In this document: piece after piece, positions 36,001 through 41,870 of the stretch
Numbering within the stretch: the first letter of the stretch is position 1
How the letters are laid out: each line of letters opens with the position of its first letter
DNA from: Apteryx mantelli
Taxonomy: Eukaryota > Chordata > Aves > Apterygiformes > Apterygidae
Length of the DNA stretch: 64,000 nucleotides
Assembly (NCBI RefSeq): GCF_036417845.1
Contig: NC_090011.1
Coordinates: 1,942,726 to 2,006,725, forward strand
Reading direction: 5' to 3'
Position numbers and translations under genes: made by a program
The notes under the pieces: generated by a model
Databases searched by the model: none
What the model was told of the DNA's origin: nothing
The model's input: the letters and a program-made list of their open reading frames with translations, nothing else

Positions 36001-37281
36001 TGGGGATTTCTCCCCCTCATTTCCCCCTTCATTTTGGGGGTCCCCCCCCATTTGGGGGGATTCACCCCCCCTCCGGCTTTTGACGATCTCCCCCCCCCAT
36101 TTCCCTACTTTCCCTCCCCATTTCTCAGCAGTTCCCCCCAATTTTGGGCTCCCCCCCCAGGATTTCTGCAGCCCCCCCCCCCCCCATTTCTAGGATCCCC
36201 CACCCCATTTTCCGGCCCCACCCCATTTTCAGGGTCCTCCCCATTTTCAGAGCCCCCCCCCCATTTTCGGGGTCCCCCCCATTTTCAGGGCCCCCCCCTC
36301 CATTTTCAGGGTCCCCCCCATTTTCGGGGCCCCCACCCCTTTTCGGGGTCCCCCCCATTTTTGGGGTCCCTCCCATTTTCAGGATCCCTCACCCCATTTT
36401 CAGGGTTCCCCCCCATTTTCGCCCCCCCCATTTTCAGGGTCCCCCCCCATTTTCGGGGCTGCCCACCCCCATTTTTGGGGTCCTCTCCCCATTTTAGGGG
36501 CTCCCCCATTTTCAGGGTCCCCCACCTCATTTCAGGGTCCCCCCACCCCATTTTCGGGGTCCCCCCTCCATTTTCAGGGTCCCCCCCATTTTCGGGGCCC
36601 CCACCCCTTTTCGGGGTCCCCCCATTTTTGGGGTCCCCCCATTTTCGGGGTCCCCTCCCCATTTTCGCCCCCCCATTTCAGGGTCCCCCCACTTTTGTCC
36701 CCCCCATTTTTGGGGTCCTCCCCATTTTAAGGGTCCCCCCCATTTCCAGGGTCCCCCCACCCCATTTCCCAGCCTGCCTCCCATTTTGGGGGCCCCCCAC
36801 CCCATTTCCCCCCCCATTTTGGGGTCCCCCCCCATTTCCGGGGTCCCCCCATTTTCAGAGTCCCCCACCCCATTTTCGGGGACCCCCACCCCATTTTCGA
36901 GGTCCCCCCACCCCATTTTCAGGATCCTTCACCCCATTTTCGGGGTTTTTCCCCCCTCCATTTCTGGGGCCCCCCTCCCCGCATTTTCGGGGTCCCCCCC
37001 TATTTTTGGGGTCCCCCCCATTTTCGGGGTTCCCCCCCCCCATCTCACCGTCTGGTGCAGGTCGGGATGCCGATGCGGAAGACCATCATGCTGAAGTGGC
37101 CGTCGTCGGGCGCCGGGGGGCCGCGGGGGCCGGCGCGGGGCCGGGGGGGGCCGGGGTTAGCGGCGATGCCGGCGTGGGGGGGCCCCTCGCGGGAGCTGCC
37201 CGAATCGGAGTCGCCCTCGGGCCCCTCCGAGGCGCGGCCCTCCTCCTCCTCCTCCTCGCTGGAGGGCGGCGTGCGCGGCAT
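1..37281 (-). CDS. SHANK1: SHANK1 gene, coding span (3' end outside window; exons listed separately)
   Basis: SHANK1 is a multidomain scaffold of the postsynaptic density at excitatory synapses, linking receptor complexes (through GKAP/SAPAP bound to its PDZ domain) to Homer and the actin cytoskeleton. Twenty exons read minus strand from the ATG at 37281: acidic N-terminus, SPN region ending PYLE, ankyrin repeats (GLDPNYHDSDSG, LLDLGGSPNYKDRRG, GAEPAAQNASGNTALHICA), a serine/arginine-rich linker (SASSPRGARARSPSR), SH3 (KLYSAVPGRTFMAVKPYQ, GGFWEGQ, VGWFPSDC) and PDZ (GFGFVLRGAK, GDFLIEV, VNMIRQGGNS). About 840 of roughly 2,160 residues are present; the rest of the proline-rich region and the SAM domain lie beyond base 1. 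Exon phases agree throughout once about eight indels in exons 1-5 and 21 are allowed for. Identity is strong against the mammalian protein; SHANK2 and SHANK3 fit less well, for example at EKKRTVYQMALNKLDEILAA. Confidence 0.95.
74..724. repeat. CCCAGGCGTCCGGG minisatellite (intron)
   Basis: Core GGGCCCAGGCGTCCGGG recurs roughly every 35-65 bases with C-rich spacers. Confidence 0.9.
725..847 (-). CDS. SHANK1: SHANK1 exon 21
   Basis: Encodes NKLDEILAAAQQSIGAGEGP and, after a long C homopolymer, PPLGKARPRGYFSPE. The two halves are one frame apart: the C run carries one base too many (123 instead of 122 bases). Donor GAG|GTGGGG. Confidence 0.9.
848..1489. repeat. CCCAGGCGTCCGGG minisatellite, continued
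   Basis: Same core in the next intron, often paired with a CCCAGGTGTCCGGGG variant; exon 21 interrupts one continuous array. Confidence 0.9.
1490..1546 (-). CDS. SHANK1: SHANK1 exon 20 (numbering counts the two microexons)
   Basis: Encodes DFEPTSATEKKRTVYQMAL, aligning with the EKKRTVYQMALN block of mammalian SHANK1. Acceptor CAG|AC, donor CTG A|GTACGC; the split asparagine codon is completed by exon 21. Confidence 0.94.
   Translation of the reverse strand, partial: TSSRPRPPRRSGRSIRWR
1547..2520. repeat. two minisatellites in one intron
   Basis: About 1606-1905 is GGGTGCTATAG repeats; about 1960-2490 is GTGCAAGGGGTGTGCGAG-type repeats. Confidence 0.85.
2521..2544 (-). CDS. SHANK1: candidate 24-nt SHANK1 cassette microexon
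   Basis: A good acceptor (TGGTGTCTCCCCAG) precedes 24 bases reading V-S-P-W-K-K-R-S when joined in phase 1, followed by donor GTGAGT. The phase is the same as in the 9-nt candidate and in exons 17 and 20, so inclusion is frame-neutral. It would add a basic octapeptide after the SELEEM segment. No homologue recalled. Confidence 0.5.
2697..2705 (-). CDS. SHANK1: candidate 9-nt SHANK1 cassette microexon
   Basis: On the minus strand a pyrimidine-rich tract ending in CAG is followed by TGGAGAAGG and a perfect GTAAGT donor. The 9-nt exon is phase 1 in and out, so it can be added or skipped between exons 17 and 20, adding V-E-K in the frame. CTGCTGCC lies just before the acceptor, the kind of UGC element used by neuronal microexons that depend on SRRM4. 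Predicted from splice signals only. Confidence 0.5.
2706..3571. repeat. C-rich minisatellites (intron)
   Basis: About 2755-2930 has a roughly 30-base unit around CCACCAGGGACCCCCC; 2930-3475 has AGGGGACCCCAAAACCCC units. The end returns to CCCAGGCGTCCGGG. Confidence 0.85.
3572..3655 (-). CDS. SHANK1: SHANK1 exon 17
   Basis: Encodes AAPQQPKRLPAPAISLRSKS then MTSELEEM, the SLRSKSMTSELEE block that follows the PDZ domain in all SHANKs. Ends ATG G|GTGGGT, phase 1. Confidence 0.95.
3656..4437. repeat. CCCAGGCGTCCGGG minisatellite, second array
   Basis: Dense copies of the same 17-base core, in the same orientation as at 74-1489. Confidence 0.9.
4438..4573 (-). CDS. SHANK1: SHANK1 exon 16 (PDZ, end)
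   Basis: Encodes VNGQNVVKVGHRQVVNMIRQ, GGNSLVVKVVMVTRHPEAPE and GPRRR. It contains the helix-B HRQVV segment of the PDZ domain, whose histidine is typical of class I PDZ domains. Donor CGG G|GTACCC. Confidence 0.94.
4574..5593 (-). repeat. tandem array seeded by the 3' end of SHANK1 PDZ exon 15
   Basis: Five 156-176-base units, with exon-like parts at about 4758, 4918, 5095, 5258 and 5424. Each holds roughly 50 bases homologous to the end of exon 15 plus its donor, followed by TGTGCATGCGTG spacer. In the exon frame the copies read RAGLHVGDRLVEVLHA against RAGLRMGDFLIEVLNA. Confidence 0.85.
5594..5718 (-). CDS. SHANK1: SHANK1 exon 15 (PDZ, middle)
   Basis: Encodes AQTPIEEFTPTPAFPALQYL, ESVDEGGVAWRAGLRMGDFL and IEV. 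The donor is weak (GAG|GTGCTG). About 50 bases of its 3' end have been copied five times into the downstream intron. Confidence 0.94.
5719..7045. repeat. CCTCCAGGACCACCAAGAC repeats (intron)
   Basis: Degenerate C-rich 20-25-base units. Near-identical longer blocks recur between about 6390 and 6890. Confidence 0.8.
7046..7128 (-). CDS. SHANK1: SHANK1 exon 14 (PDZ, first part)
   Basis: Encodes DYIIKEKTVLLQKKDNEGFG then FVLRGAK: the first PDZ strand and the GFGF carboxylate-binding loop that holds the C-termini of partners such as GKAP. Phase 2 in, phase 1 out. The same acceptor would serve the two candidate alternative first exons upstream. Confidence 0.95.
7129..7405. repeat. GGGGACATGG array
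   Basis: Nine- to ten-base units next to SHANK1 exon 14; the same unit occurs in other introns in both orientations. Confidence 0.9.
7406..8400. repeat. GATGGGGACAGGG array
   Basis: From about 7660, short units form near-identical blocks of roughly 110-130 bases. 7406-7650 is GC-rich and less repetitive, with no exon seen. Confidence 0.8.
8401..9519. repeat. GACGCCGGAGCCGGGGG array
   Basis: Units of about 15-30 bases around GGGGACGCCGGAGCC and CACCGCGGCCGAGGGGAC. Confidence 0.85.
9520..9870. promoter_or_regulatory. intragenic CpG island, possible internal SHANK1 promoter
   Basis: A CpG-dense, mostly unique block between two minisatellites in the intron before SHANK1 exon 14. It contains candidate first exon A and CCGCCACCG-type runs upstream of it. 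No TATA box seen. Confidence 0.4.
9592..9688 (-). CDS. candidate SHANK1 alternative first exon A
   Basis: Inside the 8-kb intron before the PDZ exon, in the longest non-repetitive CpG-dense block (about 9520-9870), an ATG opens MARRGDPRPGSAPLSSSWPA followed by LGPRRRSVWYIY and then AG|GTAGGG. The donor phase (two bases) equals that of exon 13, so splicing to exon 14 gives a PDZ-first SHANK1. SHANK genes are known to use internal promoters for shorter isoforms; this one is inferred from phase, CpG density and open frame. Confidence 0.45.
9871..11060. repeat. CACCGGCTCCTGCACCCA array
   Basis: A 24-base unit, clearest at 9890-10320, where three unit variants alternate to give a 72-base higher-order repeat. 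It decays towards 11060. Confidence 0.9.
11061..12060. repeat. GACCCCCAAAACCAGCCTGG array
   Basis: Degenerate units of about 20 bases; the most A-rich part of the SHANK1 introns. Confidence 0.8.
12061..12935. repeat. CAACTGCCCCATAGCTCCCC array
   Basis: From 12185, units of 15-30 bases. 12061-12184 is non-repetitive and no feature was seen there. Confidence 0.85.
12942..12961 (-). CDS. candidate SHANK1 alternative first exon B (coding part)
   Basis: In a second CpG-dense block an ATG reads MGPEEP and ends GC|GTGAGT. The two-base overhang would join exon 14 in frame (completing A, then DYIIKEK). GCC ATG GGG is a good start context. The upstream 100 bases are GC-rich and not tandemly repeated, as a promoter-proximal exon might be. 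Weaker than candidate A because the coding part is so short. Confidence 0.3.
12942..13260. promoter_or_regulatory. second intragenic CpG-dense block
   Basis: Unique GC-rich sequence with many CpG and GCCGCC runs, containing candidate first exon B. It is bounded by the CTGCCCCATAG array and the GGGGGATTTGGGG array. One isolated CCCAGGCGTCCGGG unit lies at about 13240. Confidence 0.35.
13261..15127. repeat. GGGGGATTTGGGG array
   Basis: About 1.7 kb of units of roughly 40 bases made of GGGGGATTTGGGGGTTTTGG and GGGCAGTTTGG. G-rich on the plus strand, so the pre-mRNA is C-rich; strong G-quadruplex potential. Confidence 0.9.
15128..15203 (-). CDS. SHANK1: SHANK1 exon 13
   Basis: Encodes ESRSDKAKRLFRHYTVGSYD then SFDAP, a conserved strip between SH3 and PDZ. 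It ends CCC AG|GTGAGC (phase 2). Mammalian SHANK1 has a short insert after this point (LMDGIDSG, as I recall). I found no exon for it in the following 8-kb intron, and exon 13 joins exon 14 in phase without it. Confidence 0.95.
15204..16470. repeat. two minisatellites (intron)
   Basis: 15240-15960 has roughly 40-base units around GGTCCCAGCACCCCGAAA; 15960-16460 has GGGGTCCCATTGGGG units. Confidence 0.85.
16471..16584 (-). CDS. SHANK1: SHANK1 exon 12 (SH3, second part)
   Basis: Encodes VLSVGEGGFWEGQAKGRVGW then FPSDCVEEVPARTPDGKT, completing the SH3 fold with its WFPSDCVEE end. Intact. Confidence 0.95.
16585..17455. repeat. CCATGGACCCAGGTGTCC array
   Basis: From about 16690, units of about 40-45 bases alternate ACCATGGACCCAGGTG and GGGGCACCCAAAA. 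The CCCAGGTGTCCGGGG part resembles the CCCAGGCGTCCGGG family. Confidence 0.85.
17456..17622 (-). CDS. SHANK1: SHANK1 exon 11 (SH3, first part)
   Basis: Encodes SSSGFAREPGPGGTLNSRG, then VKRKLYSAVPGRTFMAVKPY and QAQGDGELSLSKGEKIK, the N-terminal strands of the SH3 domain. Borders GGCAG|C and AAG G|GTAGGT. Confidence 0.95.
17623..19289. repeat. CCCAGGCGTCCGGG minisatellite, third array
   Basis: Units CCAAGGGGGCCCAGGCGTCC with CACCCCCCACCACC spacers, same orientation as the other two arrays. Confidence 0.9.
19290..19563 (-). CDS. SHANK1: SHANK1 exon 10 (linker before SH3)
   Basis: Encodes VPFQESPQFAGRRREGPRG, LLRANSDAG, then TLRSASSPRGARARSPSR and QPRGRPR. This basic, serine-rich, low-complexity linker keeps the LLRANSD and SASSPRGARARSPS blocks of mammalian SHANK1. 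Open throughout, borders CAG|TG and CCC AG|GTAGCC. Confidence 0.93.
19564..22150. repeat. GGCGGCTATGGGGCGGCTAT array
   Basis: About 2.6 kb of 10-11-base units (GGCTATGGGGC) arranged in longer blocks with GGGGGGCACCCAGGGG. Blocks with GCACTGCGGGGCCGTCAGGG echo the acceptor of exon 10. Confidence 0.9.
22151..24009. repeat. CCCTCCATGTCC array
   Basis: About 1.8 kb of 9-10-base units ending directly at SHANK1 exon 9. Confidence 0.92.
24010..24076 (-). CDS. SHANK1: SHANK1 exon 9 (end of ankyrin block)
   Basis: Encodes VAVIAGNFELGELIKNHRDS then DV, ending GTG G|GTGAGT. It sits between an inverted pair of repeat arrays (CCATGTCC to its left on the plus strand, GGACATGG to its right). Confidence 0.95.
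24077..24402. repeat. GGGGACATGGAG array
   Basis: Reverse complement of the preceding array's unit, occupying 24095-24225; the rest is unique. Confidence 0.9.
24403..24480 (-). CDS. SHANK1: SHANK1 exon 8 (ankyrin)
   Basis: Intact 26-codon exon: ESCARILLYRGANKEVKNNS then GQTPFQ. Borders CAG|GAG and CAG|GTGGGT. It is bracketed by GGACATGG repeats on one side and CCATGTCC repeats on the other. Confidence 0.95.
24481..25265. repeat. CCATGTCCCTCCATGTCCCC array
   Basis: Same decamer as at 22151-24009 and in the same orientation, filling the intron between exons 7 and 8. Confidence 0.9.
25266..25382 (-). CDS. SHANK1: SHANK1 exon 7 (ankyrin)
   Basis: Intact 39-codon exon: ACQHGHSQHLEHLLFYGAEP then AAQNASGNTALHICALYNK. 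Borders CAG|GCG and AAG|GTGGCC. Confidence 0.95.
25383..26401. repeat. GGGATGCACATGGGATGCAC array
   Basis: 12-base units from about 25570 to 26260, preceded by a short CCGCCGTCACCC array. 26265-26401 is unique C-rich sequence. Confidence 0.88.
26402..26569 (-). CDS. SHANK1: SHANK1 exon 6 (ankyrin)
   Basis: Intact 56-codon exon: ALLDLGGSPNYKDRRGLTPL, YHTAMVGGDPRCCELLLYNR and DENGWQEIHQ, nearly identical to the mammalian ankyrin region. Phase 0 at both ends (CAG|GCG, CAG|GTGCGG). Confidence 0.95.
26570..27290. repeat. GTGCAGCGCCGTGCACGCAC array
   Basis: Units of about 60-100 bases rich in GTGCAC palindromes and CATTGCA. Confidence 0.82.
27291..29340. repeat. higher-order minisatellite, about 150-base unit
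   Basis: About a dozen units combine GTGGACACCCGTGGACACCC with a conserved segment running from GGTGCTCTGCACACACTC through GGCAGGCAGGTGGGCGCA. Confidence 0.88.
29341..29501 (-). CDS. SHANK1: SHANK1 exon 5 (ankyrin)
   Basis: Encodes ETPLTLAAQRDGP, then GEVEIIRLLCLGGAHLDF, RARDGAT-ALHRAV and a terminal YAALL before CTG|GTAGGC. Three separate one-base gains (in GGCCCCCGGC, ACCCGCCC and ACCCCGCCG) break it. Removing them gives 158 bases and the phase expected from exons 4 and 6. Confidence 0.88.
29502..30170. repeat. GGGGACGTTGGGGCACCC array
   Basis: Units of about 16-30 bases. Confidence 0.85.
30171..32304. repeat. GGGGGACGTGGCAGGG array
   Basis: About 2.1 kb of GACGTGGCAGGG units grouped into longer blocks with GTCCCCAGGGGGCAGGGGG. 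Confidence 0.9.
32305..32414 (-). CDS. SHANK1: SHANK1 exon 4 (first ankyrin repeat)
   Basis: Encodes TGLRKFLDYVQHGSAEK then VARLLERGLDPNYHDSDSG, the start of the SHANK ankyrin block. An extra G after AAG (GAGAAGGGTGG) shifts the frame. Borders are CCGCAG|ACG and GGC G|GTGAGC. Confidence 0.92.
32415..33065. repeat. GGGGACACGCCGTGGGGAC array
   Basis: Units of about 17-20 bases to 32940, then GGGGGCGGGGCC units resembling GC boxes. Confidence 0.82.
33066..33136 (-). CDS. SHANK1: SHANK1 exon 3
   Basis: Encodes FRYKTR-VYKQTNLDEKQLAKLHTK, bounded by CAG|TTC and AAG|GTGGGC. One G is missing at CGGTCTAC (expected CGG GTC TAC), giving 71 instead of 72 bases. Confidence 0.92.
33137..33897 (-). repeat. 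tandem array seeded by the 3' end of SHANK1 exon 2
   Basis: Units of about 117-154 bases, with exon-like parts at about 33751, 33604, 33467, 33345 and 33190. The nearest copy still reads NYPQSFDQGVPYLE followed by the donor; the copies decay with distance from the exon. Spacers are CCACGCCCC-rich. Confidence 0.85.
33898..34102 (-). CDS. SHANK1: SHANK1 exon 2 (SPN region)
   Basis: Encodes KCLRFDPGAAVWAAKQQ, then LQDVLNYGLFQPA and YPQSFDQGVPYLE, matching the SHANK1 N-terminal SPN domain. One extra G in the CCCGGGG run after KCLRFDP breaks the frame; without it the exon is 204 bases and phase 0 on both sides. Both borders are embedded in tandem arrays: copies of its 3' end fill the next intron, and copies of its acceptor fill the previous one. 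Confidence 0.92.
34103..35580 (-). repeat. 82-base array of decoy splice acceptors
   Basis: About 18 units of 80-83 bases. Each carries, on the minus strand, TTTCCCCCTCAG followed by AAGNGCC, matching the real acceptor of SHANK1 exon 2 (CCCCCCCAG, AAGTGCC). The array abuts that acceptor. Confidence 0.88.
35581..37048. repeat. CCCCATTTTCGGGGTCCCCC array
   Basis: Units of about 18-25 bases around CCCCATTTTCAGGGTCCC, most regular at 36180-37030; 35581-35780 is a looser relative. Confidence 0.88.
37049..37281 (-). CDS. SHANK1: SHANK1 coding exon 1 (start codon)
   Basis: Starts MPRTPPSSEEEEEEGRASEG, an acidic serine-rich leader like that of mammalian SHANK1, and ends in the conserved DDGHFSMMVFRIGIP-DLHQT before donor ACG|GTGAGA. 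After RIGIP the frame breaks: one base is missing from the CCCGACC run, and restoring it gives DLHQT in phase with exon 2. The start is chosen because it opens the SHANK1-like reading frame. An acceptor-like CAG at 37320-37322 suggests the exon extends about 38 bases upstream as 5' UTR. Confidence 0.9.
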
Positions 37282-37319
37282 GCTCCCGGGCGCCGCCCGC
37301 CGCCTCCACCATCACACGC
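37282..37319 (-). other. SHANK1: putative SHANK1 5' UTR part of coding exon 1
   Basis: GTGCCGGCAG at 37320-37329 resembles a splice acceptor. The 38 bases that follow lead into the start codon and contain an out-of-frame upstream ATG (37312) reading MVEAAGGAREHAAHAA, which would overlap the SHANK1 start. Confidence 0.35.
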
Positions 37320-38300
37320 CTGCCGGCACACGCCCCGTCACGCGTGTGCGCACGCCTCCGGCACGCGTCCACGCGCGTTGTGCACGCCTGGGTGTGCATG
37401 CACACGTGTGGTCGTGCTGCACCCTTGCACGGCGGAGGGGTGCGGGGCAGCGTGGTCGAGGGTCCTGAGCACCCACACGCCACCCACACGCTTGCACACG
37501 CATGCACACGCTTGCACACGCTTGGGTGTGCATGCACACGTGTGGTCGTGCTGCACCCTTGCATGGAGGATGGGTGCGGGGCAGCGTGGCGGAGGGCCCT
37601 GAGCACCCACATGCCACCCACATGCTTGCACACGCCTGGGTGTGCATGCACACGCGTGGCCACGCTGCACCATTGCACGGCAGATGGGTGCAGGGCAGCG
37701 TGGCGGAGGTTCCTGAGCACCCACACGCCACCCACATGCTTGTACACGCTTGCACATGCTTGCACACGCCTAGGTGTGCATGCACACGTGTGGCCCCGCT
37801 GCACCCTTGCACGGTGGATGCGTGTTGGGCAGCGTGGTGGAGGTTCCCGAGCACCCACACACCACCCACACGCTTGCACACGCCTGCACATGCTTGCACA
37901 CGCCTAGGTGTGCATGCACACGCGTGGCCCCGCTGCACCCTTGCACGGTGGATGCGTGTTGGGCAGCGTGGTGGAGGTTCCCGAGCACCCACACGCCACC
38001 CACATGCTTGCACACGCCTGCACATGCTTGCACACGCCTAGGTGTGCATGCACATGCGTGGTCACGCTGCACCCTTGCACGGCGGACGGGTGCGGGGCAG
38101 CGTGGCGGAGGTTCCCGAGCACCCACACGCCACCCACACGCTTGCACACGTGTGCACATGCTTGCACACGCCTGGGTGTGCATGCACACGCATGGATATG
38201 CTGCACCCTTGCACGGCGGAGGGGTGCGGGGCAGCGTGGCGGAGGGCCCTGAGCACCCACACGCCACCCACACGCTTGCACACGCCTGCACACGCCCGGG
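37320..38300. repeat. array of about 135-base units upstream of SHANK1 exon 1
   Basis: Seven or so units containing GGTGTGCATGCACACG, CTGCACCCTTGCACGG and GAGCACCCACACGCCACC. Confidence 0.88.
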
Positions 38301-38600
38301 GCCCCCACGCTCGCCCCGCCGGCGGCGCACACCCGCCTCCCGCACACGCGTGTGCCCAGCGCCTCCCCCCCCCACCCCCGGGGGGGCCCTTGGCGGGCTA
38401 ATTTTGGCGGCGGGGGAGGGAAGTGGGGCAGCTCCCGGGGGGGGAGGGGAGGGGAGGGGGTGGGGGAGGGGGCGCCCGGCGGCGCCCGCCCGCACACGCC
38501 AGACCCAGATCGGCGCCGCGCCGCGACCTTGCGGGCCCTTGTCCCCGTTGCGGCGGCGGCGCCGGGGGGGCGGCAGGGAGCGTGCGAGGGGGGCACGCGT
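38301..38600. other. unique GC-rich block between arrays
   Basis: Non-repetitive and CpG-rich, with two E2F-like sites close together (CTTGGCGGG and TTTTGGCGGC near 38390-38411). It could be regulatory; no exon recognised. Confidence 0.3.
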
Positions 38601-40340
38601 GGCGGAGCGGGTGCGTGCGAGGAGCTGCATGTGCAAGGGAGCGTGTGCGTGCAAGGAAATGCAAGCGTGGGGGAGCGTGTGCGTGCAAGGAGCTGCATGT
38701 GCAAGGCAGCGTGTGCATGCAAGGGGTGCATGCGTGGCGGAGCGGGTGCGTGCGAGGAGCTGCATGTGCAAGGGAGCGTGTGTGTGCAAGGAAATGCAAG
38801 CGTGAGGGAGTGTGTGCGTGCAAGGAGCTGCATGTGCAAGGGAGCGTGTGCGTGCAAGGGGTGCACGTGTGAGAGAGCATGTGTGTGCAAGGAGCTGCAT
38901 GTGCAAGGGAGCGTGTGCGTGCAAGGAAATGCAAGCGTGGGGGAGCGTGTGCGTGCAAGGAGCTGCATGTGCAAGGGAGCGTGTGCGTGCAAAGAAATGC
39001 AAGCGTGAGGGAGTGTGTGTGTGCAAGGAGATGCAAGCATGAGGGAGCGTGTGCATGGAAGGGGTGCACATGCAAGGGAGCTTGTGCGTGCAAGGAGGTG
39101 CATGTGCAAGGGAACGTGTGCGTGCGAGGAAGTACACGTGTGAGGGAGCGTGTGCGTGCGAGGAGGTGCATGCATGAGGGAGCATGTGCGTGCAAGGAGC
39201 TGCATGCACGAGGGAGCGTGTGCGTGCAAGGAGCTGCATGCACGAGGGAGCGTGTGCGTGCAAGGAGATGCAAGCACGAGGGAGCATGTGCGTGCAAGGA
39301 GATGCAAGCACGAGGGAGCATGTGCGTGCAAGGGGGTGCATGTGCAAGGGAGTGTGTGGATGCAAGAGGTGCATGTGCAAGGGAGTGTGTGTGTGCAAGG
39401 GGGGTTCATGCATGAGGGAGCGTGTGTGTGCAAGGAATGCAAGCGTGAGGGAGCGTGTGCATGCAAGGAGCTGCATGTGCAAGGGAGCATGTGCGTGCGA
39501 GGAGATGCACGTGTGGGGGAGCGTGTGCATGGAAGGGGTGCATGTGCAAGGGAGTGTGTGTGTGTGCAAGGGAGGGTTCATGCATGAGGGAGCGTGTGCG
39601 TGCAAGGAAATGCAAGCGTGAGGGAGCGTGTGCGTGCGAGGAGGTGCATGTGCGAGGGAGCATGTGCGTGCAAGGAGCTGCATGCGTGAGGGAGCATGTG
39701 CGTGCAAGGTGTGCACATGTGAGGGAGCGTGTGCGTGGAAGTGGTGTGTGCACGAGGGAGTGTGTGCATGCAAGGAGGTTCACATGCGAGGGAGCGTGTG
39801 CGTGCAAGGAGCTGCATGCACGAGCGAGCGTGTGCATGCAAGGGGTGCACGCGTGGGGGAGCGTGTGTGTGCAAGGAGGTGCATGTGCAAGGGAGCGTGT
39901 GCGTGCAAGGAAATGCAAGCGTGAGGGAGCGTGTGCGTGCAAGGAGGTTCAGACGTGAGGGAGTGCATACATGTAAGGAGGTGCATGCACGAGGGAGCGT
40001 GTGTGTGCAAGGCGGTTCACATGCAAGGGAGCATGTCCATGCAAAGAAATGCAAGCGCAAGGGAGCGTGTGCGTGCAAGGAGATGCATGTGCAAGGGAGC
40101 GTGTGCATGCCCGGAGGGTGCACGCGTGAGGGAGCGTGTGCGTGCAAGGAAATGCAAGTGTGAGGGAGCGTGTGCGTGCACGGGGTGCACACGCGAAGGA
40201 GCGTGTGCGTGCAAAGGGGAGTGCACACGTGAGGGAGCGTGCGCACGCACAGGGACGCACACGCGTGGGAGCGTGCACGGGGCTCAGTGCCCGCAGAGAG
40301 GAGCGTGTTTGCACACGTAAAGGGGGGGCACACGCACGGG
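38601..40340. repeat. GTGCGTGCAAGGAGCTGCAT array
   Basis: Units of about 33 bases, with GAGGGAGCGTGTGCGTGCAA. Confidence 0.88.
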
Positions 40341-41335
40341 GCTGTGCACGCAGGATCACGCGTGTGCATTCATGACCACATGGGTGCACACGCGTGCGTG
40401 CATCGCCCTTTGCACACGCAGGGCCACGTGTTTGCACACACAGAGAAGAAGAGAGCGTGGGGAGGGCCGCGTGCGGCAGGGGGGGCACGCTCACCGCTTG
40501 CACACGCCCTGGCACGCGTGCACCCACGCCGTGCACGCTCCGCGCAGCTGCACAGAGCTTCCAAATGCCCCGTGCACGCTCTCAGCCCCCGTGCACGCTC
40601 ACGCAGCTCACACATGCCTTGTGCATGCTTGCACACGCCCCCGCGCACACCGACACGTGCCCCGTGCACGCTCTCAGCCCCCGTGCGTGCTCACACGCAC
40701 CCCGTGCACGCTCGCACACGCCATGGGCACGCTCTCCGCCCCCATGCATGCCTGCACACGCCCTGTGCACGCTCACAACAGCTTGCACACGCCCCGTGCA
40801 CGCTCACACAGCCTGTGCACGCCTGCACATGCCCCGTGCATGCTCACAAAGCTTGCACATGCTCTGTGCACGCGCTCAGCCCCCGTGCATGCTCACACCC
40901 ACCATATGCACGCTCCCACAGCTTGCACACGCCCCGTGCACGCTCTCAGCCCCCGTGCATGCTCATGCAGCCCGTGCACGCCTGCACACACCCTGTGCAC
41001 GCTCACACGTGCTCCGTGCACGCTCATGCAGCTCGCACACGCTCCGTGCACGCTCCGAGTCCCCGTGCACGCTCGCACATGCCCCGTGCACGCTTTGAGT
41101 CCCTGTGCACGGTCGCACACGCCCTGTGCACGCTCACACAGCTTGCACACACCCCGTGCACGCTCTCAGCCCTCGTGCACGCCTGCATATGCCCCGTGCA
41201 CGCTCCGTGTCCCCGTGCACGCTCCCACGTACTCCGTGCACGCTCACACAGCTCGCACACGCTCCATGCACGCTCCGCGTCCCCGTGCACGCTCGCACAC
41301 GCCCCGTGCACGCTCGCCCGGGCCCGGCGCCCGCT
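40341..41335. repeat. CCCGTGCACGCTCACACAGC array
   Basis: From about 40490, units of 16-35 bases with GTGCACGC and GCTTGCACACGCC; 40341-40490 is unique. Confidence 0.85.
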
Positions 41336-41870
41336 CGCCCGCCTGCCCACGCCCCCCCCCGGCGCCCGCGTGCGCCCGGCAGCGTGAATCAAAGCCGGGT
41401 GCTAAGAATAGCCGGGCTGGCGCAGCCGCCGCGCTGGGGGGGGGGGGACAAGGACGGGGGGGGGGGGACAGGGGGGGGCGCAAGGATGGGGGGGTGCAAG
41501 GACAGAGGGACGCAGGGCGATGTGGGGCAGGCGGGTGCCACGTCCCGGCCCCACGTGCACCCAAGGGTGGCGGTGGAGGCGGGGGGGGGGGGGGAACGAG
41601 GCTGTCGCCACCCGCGTGTGCAAGGCCCGGCGCCGGCACGCGTGCAACACGGGCGTGCAAACGTCCCCGGCAGCGGCGGCGGCGGGGGGGGGCACGGACG
41701 GACAGACGGACAGGCGGGCGCACGGCGCCGGGGCGCACACACGTGTGCGGGGCCGGGGAGCGCACACGTGTGCGCGCGCGCCGCCCGCCGGCGCACGTGT
41801 GCTGCCGCCGGCCGGCGCCGCGGGTTGCACGAGCGGGCGCCCACGCGCCCCCCCCCACCCCACCCCGCCA
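41336..41870. other. unique CpG-rich block
   Basis: Non-repetitive, CpG-rich, with homopolymer G runs. No open frame with splice signals recognised; possible regulatory DNA of SHANK1. Confidence 0.3.

Noticed and set aside
29341-37281. SHANK1 as a decayed pseudogene because of frameshifts
   Set aside because: Splice sites, phases and residues are conserved on both sides of every break, no premature stop arises once single bases are restored, and downstream exons are intact.
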